Assembly (NCBI GenBank): GCA_947625445.1
Contig: CANQOM010000017.1
Location: forward strand, 1-17,050
Source: Candidatus Gastranaerophilales bacterium
Lineage (GTDB): Bacteria > Cyanobacteriota > Vampirovibrionia > Gastranaerophilales > Gastranaerophilaceae
Length of the DNA: 17,050 nucleotides
Direction of reading: 5' to 3'
Under the pieces are notes generated by a model that saw only the letters and a list, made by a program, of their open reading frames with translations, did not search any database and was not told the DNA's origin. Position numbers and translations under genes: made by a program. This document shows positions 1 through 6,528 of this stretch, one piece after another (positions within the stretch are counted from its first letter, which is position 1; each line of letters begins with the position of its first letter).

Positions 1-2
1 TG

Positions 3-563
3 TTTAGACTTGAAGGTATTGCACCTGCTATGAGAGGTATTCCTCAAATTGAAGTTACTTTTGATATTGATGCTAACGGTATTGTTAATGTTAGCGCTAA
101 AGATAAAGCTACAAATAAAGAACAAAAAATTACTATCACAAACTCTTCAAATCTATCAGAAGCTGATATCGACAGAATGGTTAAAGAAGCTGAAGCTAAT
201 GCTGAAGAAGATAAAAAACATAAAGAAGAAGCTGAAATTAGAAATAATGCAAACAGTTTAATTACTTCAGCAGAAAGAATTGTAAAAGATTTTGAAGGTA
301 AAATAGCTGAAAATGATAAAACTAAACTTGAAGAACAAAAGAAAACTCTTGAAAATGCATTAAAAGAAAATAAATCTGCTGATGAAATCAAAAAATTATC
401 AGAAGAACTGCAACAAACTATGTTTGCAATTTCTCAAGCAGCATACTCTCAAGTTCAACAAGAAGGTGCTCAAGCAAATAGTGAAAATGCTCAACAAAAT
501 GAAAATACAACATCAAATAATTCAGATGATGATGTAATTGATGCTGAATACACTAAAGAATAG
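3..563 (+). CDS. dnaK: Chaperone protein DnaK (Hsp70), C-terminal part, cut by window start
   Basis: The open frame runs in from the left edge (first full codon at 3); the ATG at 30 is internal. The readable 186 residues are the end of the substrate-binding beta-sandwich and the helical lid. They include RGIPQIEVTFDIDANGI and VNVSAKDKATNKEQKITI, both classic DnaK stretches, then a charged alpha-helical lid and a Gln/Asn-rich linker ending DDDVIDAEYTKE, the acidic tail typical of bacterial DnaK. DnaK is the ATP-driven cytoplasmic Hsp70 that works with DnaJ and GrpE; the ATPase domain lies outside the window. The gene ends at a strong hairpin terminator about 55 nt downstream, so nothing is co-transcribed after it. 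Identity is secure by family motifs. Confidence 0.97.
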   Translation, partial: FRLEGIAPAMRGIPQIEVTFDIDANGIVNVSAKDKATNKEQKITITNSSNLSEADIDRMVKEAEANAEEDKKHKEEAEIRNNANSLITSAERIVKDFEGKIAENDKTKLEEQKKTLENALKENKSADEIKKLSEELQQTMFAISQAAYSQVQQEGAQANSENAQQNENTTSNNSDDDVIDAEYTKE

Positions 564-617
564 AGAAATTTCATAGGGCAGAGTCGAATAATAGCGAGAA
601 AACCCAAAAGACTAAAT

Positions 618-647
618 AAAAAAGACCTCAATTGAGGTCTTTTTTTT
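618..647. terminator. Bidirectional rho-independent terminator between dnaK and the 145-residue gene
   Basis: A perfect inverted repeat (AAAAAAGACCTC-AATT-GAGGTCTTTTTT, 618-645) has a GACCTC/GAGGTC core and A/T runs on both flanks, so it gives a U-tract in either direction. It sits between two convergent genes: dnaK ends at 563 and the minus-strand gene ends at 649. Confidence 0.9.
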
Positions 648-648
648 G

Positions 649-1086
649 TTATAAACTTGAGTAGTAATCGTCTGCACTTTTTATAAGCTGATCTATAGAA
701 TCAAGAAAAGAACTTACAAATTCTTCCTTTTGACTGTAATCAAACACTTCTTTTTTTGTTCCTGTAAACAAATAGTTACTAAATATTCTGTCACTGTTTT
801 TATGATGTATTCTTACACTAAGTCTTCTTTGATTTTCAGGAACTTTTCTGTCTGCTTCTACAGTAACTAAACCTTGATAACTTGATTCAGGAATATCAAA
901 AGAAATATTAAATTTTTCAAATTTACCATTTTCGGGTACATATCTGTCGCCTACGTCATTAATAGCTTTTTGACAATTTTTTACAATATTATTCATAATT
1001 GATTCTTTATTCATTTCTTTAGAATCCTTATTTATTCCTGAAAATGAAGTGTTAGATTTATTAAAATTATTATTAATTCTATCCAT
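649..1086 (-). CDS. Hypothetical protein, 145 aa, N-terminal F-x-G motif; downstream of RelA/SpoT-domain gene
   Basis: I do not recognise this family. The N-terminus (residues 1-25) is Asn/Ser-rich and contains SFSG, followed by a predicted mixed alpha/beta domain (residues 28-145) with strand-like segments at FNISFDI, LVTVEAD and RLSVRIHH and a C-terminal helix rich in Asp/Ser/Tyr. There is no signal peptide or membrane segment. The start ATG follows AAGGAAA at a suitable distance. The gene lies 47 nt downstream of the 806-residue toxin-like gene on the same strand, the usual place for an immunity or antitoxin gene. It also has its own promoter-like element overlapping the toxin gene's stop codon, shared with two unrelated loci in this window, so it may simply be a member of a lineage-specific set of F-x-G proteins. 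Function is open. Confidence 0.75.
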   Translation of the reverse strand: MDRINNNFNKSNTSFSGINKDSKEMNKESIMNNIVKNCQKAINDVGDRYVPENGKFEKFNISFDIPESSYQGLVTVEADRKVPENQRRLSVRIHHKNSDRIFSNYLFTGTKKEVFDYSQKEEFVSSFLDSIDQLIKSADDYYSSL

Positions 1087-1107
1087 ACTTTTCCTTTATT
1101 ATATCAT

Positions 1108-1136
1108 ATTAAAAACTGTAAATAATAAATTTGCTA
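1108..1136 (-). promoter_or_regulatory. Shared promoter-like element TAGCAA-N17-TTTAAT (copy 1)
   Basis: Read on the minus strand, TAGCAA (1131-1136) is followed after 17 nt by TTTAAT (1108-1113), and the ATG of the 145-residue gene comes 50 nt after the start of TAGCAA. The TAG of TAGCAA is the stop codon of the upstream gene. The same layout occurs at 8420-8448 and 13999-14027. The -35/-10 reading is an inference from the 17-nt spacing. Confidence 0.5.
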
Positions 1137-3554
1137 TTTTTCAGAATAAAGTAATAAACCTGATTTTGATAATTTTTCAATAACTTCTTTTGAAATATCT
1201 TCATGAGTATTACTTTCATAGAATTTACCTTCCAAAACAGGTTCTTTAGTTTCAATACCCAGTTCTTTTAATCTTAAATAATTATATTCATCATTAAGAT
1301 AACTGTTATATTTAGAATAACTTTCATCATCCATTTTTTTAATTACATCATATATTTTAGAATATTTTTTATCATTAGCCGTAATTTTATTAGTTCTTAT
1401 ATCATAAGGAATGTGTTCAACATCAGCAAATTCATTGAGTTGGGTACCTCTTATTTGTAATTCGCCTTGACCTACAGTTTTATTTTCAAATTCATGATTA
1501 ACATTCATTTGAGTAGAAGCATATCCGGAATCCTTAACTGAACCTTTTTCTTTCAAAATAAATGTTTCTCCTTCCAAGTATCCATCATTATTAGCACTTA
1601 CCTGTGATTTTAAATCTTCACTTGCCTTAGTAACAATAGTAAGTTTCTTTCCTGTTTCATTTTTATATACATCTGCTATTTCCATTAATTGCTTTTCAGT
1701 AAAATAAGAAGAAACTTCATCTCCGTAATTATTTAATTCTGTTATTTGTATAGATTTATCTTTAATACCTTTAATTAAAGTATCAACAACTTCTTCAGTT
1801 TGCTTCTCTTTTAAAGAATTAAGAATATCTTGAGAAACATTATCAAGAGAATCGAGAATCGAATCATCTAATTCAGATTTAGCACCGTTTACATATTTTA
1901 CAAACTGTTCATAAGAAACATCAGTACCTTTTAAACCTTTTTCAATAATTTTTCTTGATTCTTCTTCTCCTATACTTTTCATTTGCACTCTTGTACCGTA
2001 TGCATCTCCTATAGCACTTAAACAATCTTCTTCAGAACAAGATTTAAGATTACCTTTTTTAAATTTTTCTGCTAATTTATTAAATGTAGATTTTAGACTC
2101 TTTGCCCTTCCTGTCACTTTTTCAACAGAAGATAATTCATCAAATTGATTTTTAATTTGTATAGTAGCTTCATTTATATTTTTTTCATATAACTTATTTA
2201 ATTTAGACGCATTATCATATAATTTAGAAGCATTATCATAATTTAATTCAATTAAATCATCTTTCGAATTTTGTTGTAATTTATTATTAATAATTGTTTC
2301 CATAGATTCTTCATCTTCAGTTGCTTTAACATTGTTTTTTGTTTTAGCATCTGCGCTAGCTTCAACAGAATCATCAGCAACTTTTTCCACTGAATTATCT
2401 GCTTTTACATCTGCGCTAGCTTCAATAGAATCATCAGCAACTTCTTCTACTGAATTATCTGCTTTTGCATTTGTACTAGTTTCAACAGAATCATTTGCAA
2501 CTTCTTCAATTGAATTATCTACTTTTGCATTTGTACTAGCTTCAATAGAATCATCAGCAACTTCTTTTACTGAATTATTTGCTTTTACGGAAGCTTCAAC
2601 AGAATCATCGGCAATTGTTTCTACAGATGTATTTGTATTTTTATATTGAATACCTGATGAAACACCACCAATAACACCACCTGCTACTGCACCTCCTAAA
2701 GCATTAGCAGTTGCTGAATATGCCATACCTTTTACACTAAATTTAACATCCTCTTCCATAAATGCTTCAATACCATAATCACCTGCACCGGTAATAGCAC
2801 CTGCAATAGCTCCAGATTTAGCACCTGATTTTGCACCTTCAATAACAGTCTGTTTTAATGTCTGAGAAGCAACTGCTTCACCTGCTACGGCAGCATTTCC
2901 TATTCCCATCGTACAAGTTGTAGCAACACCCTCTACTGCTCCAGAAAGAGAATCTTTTACAATTTGTTTGGCATCTAACGCATCATCTTCAACTTTATTA
3001 GTTGCTCTGTCTGCAAATTTCATACCTGCTTTTGTTGCAGCACCAATTCCAACACCGGCTGCAACTACACCTAAAGATAAACCACCTGTGGCAACTGCTG
3101 AACCAACTAATAGAGCAGTCACAACTCCTGTTGTAATATTAGATATCATATTTACAGAACTTTTTTGTTTGGATGAAAATTCTGAAATTACTTTATCAGC
3201 TTCTTCATAACTTATCTTACCTGCTTCAAAGTCTTCAATGGCTTTTTCACATTTTTCGGTACTTGAACCTAAATTAGTAAGACATTTAATAGCATTCCAT
3301 GCTGAACCAATAATACCTTGTTCATCTTTCACATTTGAAAGTTTTTCTTTTAAATCATTCAATTGGGTATTAAAATCTGAATTTTCTTCACTTTCCTCAT
3401 TTTGTAAACTTTTATGTAAATCTTCAATGTTTTCATCATTATCAATTTTAAAAAATTCCACATTTTCATTATTACATTCCTTACAATTTTGAAAATTGGG
3501 AATCTTGTAATTATAATTATTACTTATATTTTCTGCATTTATTTTATCCGACAT
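1134..3554 (-). CDS. Large toxin/effector-like protein: Gly/Ala-rich hydrophobic region, 20-aa repeats, C-terminal RelA/SpoT-type synthetase domain
   Basis: The protein has 806 residues. Residues 1-130 are Asn/Glu-rich and charged, with no signal peptide. Residues 135-300 form a Gly/Ala-rich hydrophobic stretch with many small-xxx-small spacings (TGGLSLGVVAAGVGIGAA; GGAVAGGVIGGVSSG), like the membrane-active regions of polymorphic toxins. Residues 306-405 are about five copies of a 20-residue repeat. The C-terminal third matches alarmone-synthetase landmarks in order: GRAKS (482-486), D517 and R522 in IGDAYGTRV, Y678 in SGYAST (compare GYRSLH), and E698/Q700/R702 in GELQIRG (compare EIQIRT), then a VEH motif (712-714; compare LEH). 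These are the positions that bind nucleotide and catalyse pyrophosphate transfer in RelA/SpoT enzymes. The spacing between the D and Y motifs is much longer than in small alarmone synthetases, implying an insertion. The start follows AAGGTAA. The domain call is by eye; the toxin role is an inference from architecture. Confidence 0.65.
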   Translation of the reverse strand: MSDKINAENISNNYNYKIPNFQNCKECNNENVEFFKIDNDENIEDLHKSLQNEESEENSDFNTQLNDLKEKLSNVKDEQGIIGSAWNAIKCLTNLGSSTEKCEKAIEDFEAGKISYEEADKVISEFSSKQKSSVNMISNITTGVVTALLVGSAVATGGLSLGVVAAGVGIGAATKAGMKFADRATNKVEDDALDAKQIVKDSLSGAVEGVATTCTMGIGNAAVAGEAVASQTLKQTVIEGAKSGAKSGAIAGAITGAGDYGIEAFMEEDVKFSVKGMAYSATANALGGAVAGGVIGGVSSGIQYKNTNTSVETIADDSVEASVKANNSVKEVADDSIEASTNAKVDNSIEEVANDSVETSTNAKADNSVEEVADDSIEASADVKADNSVEKVADDSVEASADAKTKNNVKATEDEESMETIINNKLQQNSKDDLIELNYDNASKLYDNASKLNKLYEKNINEATIQIKNQFDELSSVEKVTGRAKSLKSTFNKLAEKFKKGNLKSCSEEDCLSAIGDAYGTRVQMKSIGEEESRKIIEKGLKGTDVSYEQFVKYVNGAKSELDDSILDSLDNVSQDILNSLKEKQTEEVVDTLIKGIKDKSIQITELNNYGDEVSSYFTEKQLMEIADVYKNETGKKLTIVTKASEDLKSQVSANNDGYLEGETFILKEKGSVKDSGYASTQMNVNHEFENKTVGQGELQIRGTQLNEFADVEHIPYDIRTNKITANDKKYSKIYDVIKKMDDESYSKYNSYLNDEYNYLRLKELGIETKEPVLEGKFYESNTHEDISKEVIEKLSKSGLLLYSEK
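2341..2634 (-). repeat. In-frame 60-bp tandem repeat (about 4.8 copies) inside the RelA/SpoT-domain gene
   Basis: Four full 60-bp units (2341-2400, 2401-2460, 2461-2520, 2521-2580) and a shortened fifth (2581-2634) encode 20-residue units of the type NSVEEVADDSIEASADVKAD. The period equals 20 codons, so copy-number change would keep the frame. The acidic, Ser/Ala-rich units look like a flexible linker between the hydrophobic region and the C-terminal domain. Confidence 0.92.
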
Positions 3555-3630
3555 AAAAGATTACCTTATTCTACCAAAATATATATCGGCAAAAAAATAA
3601 AAAACTTTAATTTTAATATATAATTTTAAT

Positions 3631-3927
3631 ATGATATTAAGAGAATTTTCAAAATATTTACAAGAAAATAAAGAAAAAAATTCGGTAAATCTTTTAAATG
3701 AATGGCTTATAGAAAGGTTAACAAAGCCTTCATTATGTAAAGTAGATAATGTAATAAAAACAGAATTATATTATGCAAAAAACAGTAACGGAAAAACTTT
3801 AATAATAGGTAAAAGTGATACCGGAAGAACATTATTAAATGCATTATATAATTTTTCATTAAGTTTTGAACAATATAAAATGGCAAAATTTTTGCATAAT
3901 AAAAAATCTAATGATTTTAAAAAATAA
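3631..3927 (+). CDS. Hypothetical protein, 98 aa, beside the putative origin
   Basis: I do not recognise this protein. It is basic and hydrophilic, with a predicted helical start (REFSKYLQENKEK), a central strand-turn segment (KTLIIGKSDTGRTLLNAL) and a Lys-rich end. There is no signal peptide or transmembrane helix. No Shine-Dalgarno sequence precedes the ATG; instead TATAAT lies at 3619-3624, which would put a transcription start at or next to the ATG, so a leaderless message is possible. It is divergent from the 806-residue gene (76 nt apart). The last 22 codons belong to the first copy of a 68-bp tandem duplication that continues beyond the stop. Its reality as a gene is moderately likely; conservation next to dnaN in relatives would settle it. 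Confidence 0.5.
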   Translation: MILREFSKYLQENKEKNSVNLLNEWLIERLTKPSLCKVDNVIKTELYYAKNSNGKTLIIGKSDTGRTLLNALYNFSLSFEQYKMAKFLHNKKSNDFKK

Positions 3928-4010
3928 AAAGTTTTGAACAATATAAAATGGCAAAATTTTTGCATAATAAAAAATCTAATGATTTTAAAAAATAAAAAGT
4001 TTTGAACAAT
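3862..4010. repeat. 68-bp tandem duplication across the 3' end of the 98-aa gene
   Basis: The 68 bp at 3862-3929 recur without visible change at 3930-3997, and the first 13 bases (AGTTTTGAACAAT) occur a third time at 3998-4010 before the sequence diverges. Because 68 is not a multiple of 3, the extra copy would not continue the reading frame, and the stop codon lies within copy 1. The identity of the copies suggests a recent slippage or unequal-exchange event. Confidence 0.95.
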
Positions 4011-4100
4011 AATAAAGATAATAGTAAAAAACCATGCTAAAAATTTAACAAAATTAAACAATCTTAATTACAGTAAATAAGGATATTTGCATGCCATTTT

Positions 4101-4440
4101 TGTATAAAAAATTTACATAAAAAAAAATAAATAAAATGTAGAAAACTTGTAGAAAACTATTTTAAAATTTTGTATAAAATTTTTAAAAATGTAGAAAATT
4201 ATTAAATTAACTAATATTTATTAAACTTATAAACAAAAAATAAACATGTTTTAAATTATTTTAAACAAGTTATCTACAAGTCAAAAAATAATAAAATAAA
4301 TAATTACAGATATTTTTATACAAATTTATAAGATATATACTACTACTATTAATAATAATATATATAAAATTAGTATATAAAAGTAAGAAAAGAAAACAAA
4401 TAAAAAAACGTGCATTTTTTATTTTTTTTATATAATATAA
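4101..4440. other. oriC: Putative chromosomal replication origin (oriC) upstream of dnaN
   Basis: This gene-free, extremely AT-rich block lies directly upstream of dnaN. It holds a cluster of DnaA-box-like 9-mers. TTTTCTACA occurs on the minus strand at 4137-4145, 4148-4156 and 4190-4198; the first two are 11 bp apart, one helical turn. TTATCTACA is on the plus strand at 4270-4278. TTTTATACA occurs at 4101-4109 and 4171-4179 (minus) and 4314-4322 (plus). They differ by one or two bases from TTATCCACA and from the cyanobacterial form TTTTCCACA. A DnaA-trio-like tract follows the plus-strand boxes, then an A/T-only tract. An origin next to dnaN and away from dnaA is known in cyanobacteria. No dnaA lies in the window. 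The call is an inference from motif clustering and position. Confidence 0.65.
4340..4360. other. DnaA-trio-like tract in the putative unwinding element
   Basis: The plus strand reads CTACTACTATTA followed by ATA repeats, so the complementary strand reads 3'-GAT GAT GAT AAT-5'. That is four consecutive matches to the published DnaA-trio consensus 3'-(G/A)A(T/N)-5'. It lies 3' of two plus-oriented DnaA-box-like 9-mers (4270, 4314), the same strand and polarity as in the Bacillus subtilis origin, and leads into the A/T tract at 4361-4380. The GC-rich spacer seen in B. subtilis is absent. Confidence 0.5.
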
Positions 4441-4441
4441 T
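4431..4441 (+). promoter_or_regulatory. Possible dnaN -10 region (two overlapping TATAAT hexamers)
   Basis: TATAAT occurs at 4431-4436 and again at 4436-4441, 28-33 nt before the dnaN ATG. This leaves room for a short leader with the GAGG ribosome-binding site. No good TTGACA-like -35 is seen at 17 nt, so this is only a candidate, and the region is AT-rich enough to produce such hexamers by chance. Confidence 0.35.
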
Positions 4442-4468
4442 AGTGCATATAAAAGATTGAGGATTAAG

Positions 4469-5584
4469 ATGCTTTTTACAATAGATAGAGATTCATTACT
4501 TAATAAATTGAGAGTAGTAGAAAAAGTAACTTCCCAAAGAGGAAATGTACAACCTGTATTATCAAATGTATTATTTGATGTTAAAAATAATGTTCTTAAT
4601 TTAAGTGCAACAGATTTAGAAATATCTGTGAAAGCTAATGCAACAGTTGCAGTAAAAAAAGAAGGAAAAATAACAATACCTGCAAAAAAATTATTGGAAA
4701 TAGCTACAAAATTACCTGAAAAACCCGTAGAATTTTCATTAAATGAAGATACGAATGTTGTAAGTATATCTTGCGGAAATTCAAAATTTGAAATAGTTGG
4801 AATTTCGGCATCTGAATTTCCAAAAACAGAAGATGAAATAAAAGACGGAACTGAAATAGAAATAGAACTTGAACCGTTTTTAAAATCTATAAAAAATACA
4901 GTATATGCAGCAGCAAACTATGAAAACAGAAATGTAATTTCCGGTGTTTTCTGTCAAATAAAAGGTAATAAAATAGAAATGGCAGCAACAGACGGAAATA
5001 GGTTAACCAGAATAATAGAAAATATAAATAATAAAGAAGATAAATCTACAAAATTAGTTATTCCTTCAAAAACTTTGAATGAATTTGTAAGAATATGTTT
5101 CTTTATAACTGAAGAAAAAGTTAAATTATATGTGGATAATTCAAAATTAACATTAAAAACATCAAGTTTTTCAATAAATTCAAGATTAATAGAAGGTGAA
5201 TATCCACCATATGAACAGTTAATACCAAAAACAACCGCTAATAATGCAATATTAAATAGAAATGAGTTGATAGATGCATTAGACAGAGTTTCAATAATGG
5301 TAAATGACAGAACAAGTATAGTAAAATTTGTATTTGGAGATAATAAGCTTATTTTAAAAGCAGAAACACCTAATTCCGGTAATTCGGAAGATGTAATTGA
5401 TTGTAATTATCAGGGCGAAGATTTATCAATAGCATTTAATTATAAATATGTACTTGATTCAATAAAAACAATGGATGCAAAACAAGTAAAAATAGGATTA
5501 AACGGAAGTTTATCCGCTACTTTGTTTAAACCTGAAAGTGAAGAAGAATATATCTGCTTGATAATGCCTATTCAAATAAGGTAA
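4469..5584 (+). CDS. dnaN: DNA polymerase III beta subunit (sliding clamp)
   Basis: DnaN is the ring-shaped processivity clamp that holds Pol III and other clamp-binding proteins on DNA. The 371-residue length is normal for three clamp domains. Recognisable stretches include the start MLFTIDRDSLLNKL, the domain-1 segments PVLSNVLFDV and LSATDLEISVKA, FEIVGISASEFP, AATDGNRLTR in domain 2, IEGEYPPYEQLIP, and the C-terminal YICLIMPIQIR, equivalent to the usual YxxMPMRL end. The ATG at 4469 is chosen over an in-frame TTG at 4457: GAGG (4459-4462) lies 6 nt before the ATG and overlaps the TTG, and the family begins with M-x-F-x-I. It is followed by thrB after 5 nt and then pgk, so the three are probably co-transcribed. 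The putative origin is immediately upstream. Confidence 0.97.
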   Translation: MLFTIDRDSLLNKLRVVEKVTSQRGNVQPVLSNVLFDVKNNVLNLSATDLEISVKANATVAVKKEGKITIPAKKLLEIATKLPEKPVEFSLNEDTNVVSISCGNSKFEIVGISASEFPKTEDEIKDGTEIEIELEPFLKSIKNTVYAAANYENRNVISGVFCQIKGNKIEMAATDGNRLTRIIENINNKEDKSTKLVIPSKTLNEFVRICFFITEEKVKLYVDNSKLTLKTSSFSINSRLIEGEYPPYEQLIPKTTANNAILNRNELIDALDRVSIMVNDRTSIVKFVFGDNKLILKAETPNSGNSEDVIDCNYQGEDLSIAFNYKYVLDSIKTMDAKQVKIGLNGSLSATLFKPESEEEYICLIMPIQIR

Positions 5585-5589
5585 AGGAT

Positions 5590-6516
5590 ATGAAAATCAC
5601 TGTAAAAGTACCTGCAACAACTGCAAATTTAGGACCCGGTTTTGACTGTTTAGGATTGGCACTTCCTATATATAATGAAATTACTGTTGAAGAAACCGTA
5701 ATGCCGGGCAGTGGTATTGAAATAAATATAATAGATGATAGTGAAACATTTGATATACTGTCAATACCAAAAGATGAAAATAACATAGCATATAAAGCGA
5801 TACAACTTTTGTATAATTTTATAGGTCAGAGTGCAAGTGATTTAAAAATAACAATAAAAACAAATATACCCGTAACAAGAGGATTAGGTTCAAGTGCATC
5901 TGTAATAATAGGCGGATTAATTGCAGCCAATGAGCTTTTGGGTCATCCTGCAGATGAAGCGGTATTATTGTCAATTGCATCAGAAGTTGAAGGTCATCCT
6001 GATAATGTAACTCCGGCTTTAGTTGGAGGTTTCTGTTTATCTTCACTTGAATCTGACGGAAGTGTTGTTTATTCTAAAATTGATTGGCCTGTTAATTGGA
6101 AACTTACACTTATAGTTCCTGATTATGAATTAGATACAAGTATAGCCAGATCTGTTTTACCTGATTGTGTCAGTGTTCATGATGCTGCATATAACATAAG
6201 AAAATGTGCTTTACTGATAGATGCTATTTATAAAAAGGATTCTGAATTAATAAAAAAATGTTTTAAAGATAAAATTCATCAGCCATACAGAGAAAAATTA
6301 GTAAAAGGATTTAAAGAGTTGAATGAATTTTTGGAAAATAAAGAAGATATATTAGGTTGTGTTATATCAGGTTCAGGACCTACTTTTCTTGTTATTTCTG
6401 AAAATGACGGGTTTGAAAAAGTTAAAGATGATGTAAAAATTATTTTTGAAGATTTAAATGTTAATTGTGATATTAAAACTTTAAATATTGAAAATGAAGG
6501 TAGTAAAATAATATAA
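5590..6516 (+). CDS. thrB: Homoserine kinase (GHMP family)
   Basis: ThrB phosphorylates L-homoserine with ATP to O-phosphohomoserine, the step before threonine synthase. The 308 residues are typical. All three GHMP motifs are visible: the N-terminal VKVPATTANLGPGFDCLGLA (5-24), the phosphate loop PVTRGLGSSAS (94-104) followed by EGHPDNVTPALVGG (134-147), and the C-terminal VISGSGPTFLVI. The ATG lies 5 nt after the dnaN stop. The AAAGGA ahead of it overlaps that stop and leaves only about 1 nt of spacer, so translation may depend partly on coupling to dnaN. It is followed after 12 nt by pgk. Its partners thrC and hom are not in the window, so the gene sits with replication and glycolysis genes rather than in a threonine operon. 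Confidence 0.96.
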   Translation: MKITVKVPATTANLGPGFDCLGLALPIYNEITVEETVMPGSGIEINIIDDSETFDILSIPKDENNIAYKAIQLLYNFIGQSASDLKITIKTNIPVTRGLGSSASVIIGGLIAANELLGHPADEAVLLSIASEVEGHPDNVTPALVGGFCLSSLESDGSVVYSKIDWPVNWKLTLIVPDYELDTSIARSVLPDCVSVHDAAYNIRKCALLIDAIYKKDSELIKKCFKDKIHQPYREKLVKGFKELNEFLENKEDILGCVISGSGPTFLVISENDGFEKVKDDVKIIFEDLNVNCDIKTLNIENEGSKII

Positions 6517-6528
6517 GGAGATTTGCAA

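Noticed and set aside
1098..1106. Extended -10 TGATATAAT on the minus strand before the 145-aa gene
   Set aside because: A good hexamer, but transcription would start on or after the AAGGAA site, leaving no usable leader. The shared TAGCAA element fits better.
2332..2649. 105-aa plus-strand frame opposite the 60-bp repeats
   Set aside because: It is the antisense of the repeat linker and has low-complexity Ser/Ala/Thr composition with no start signal.
1134..3554. Housekeeping bifunctional RelA/SpoT enzyme
   Set aside because: There is no HD hydrolase domain before the synthetase-like domain and no TGS/ACT region after it. The N-terminal half is Gly/Ala-rich and repeat-containing instead.
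3771..4061. 96-aa minus-strand frame across the 68-bp duplication
   Set aside because: It is Phe/Leu/Lys low-complexity antisense of A/T-rich DNA and is built from the duplication itself.
4457..4468. TTG at 4457 as the dnaN start
   Set aside because: It lies on the ribosome-binding site for the ATG at 4469, and the clamp family begins at the latter.
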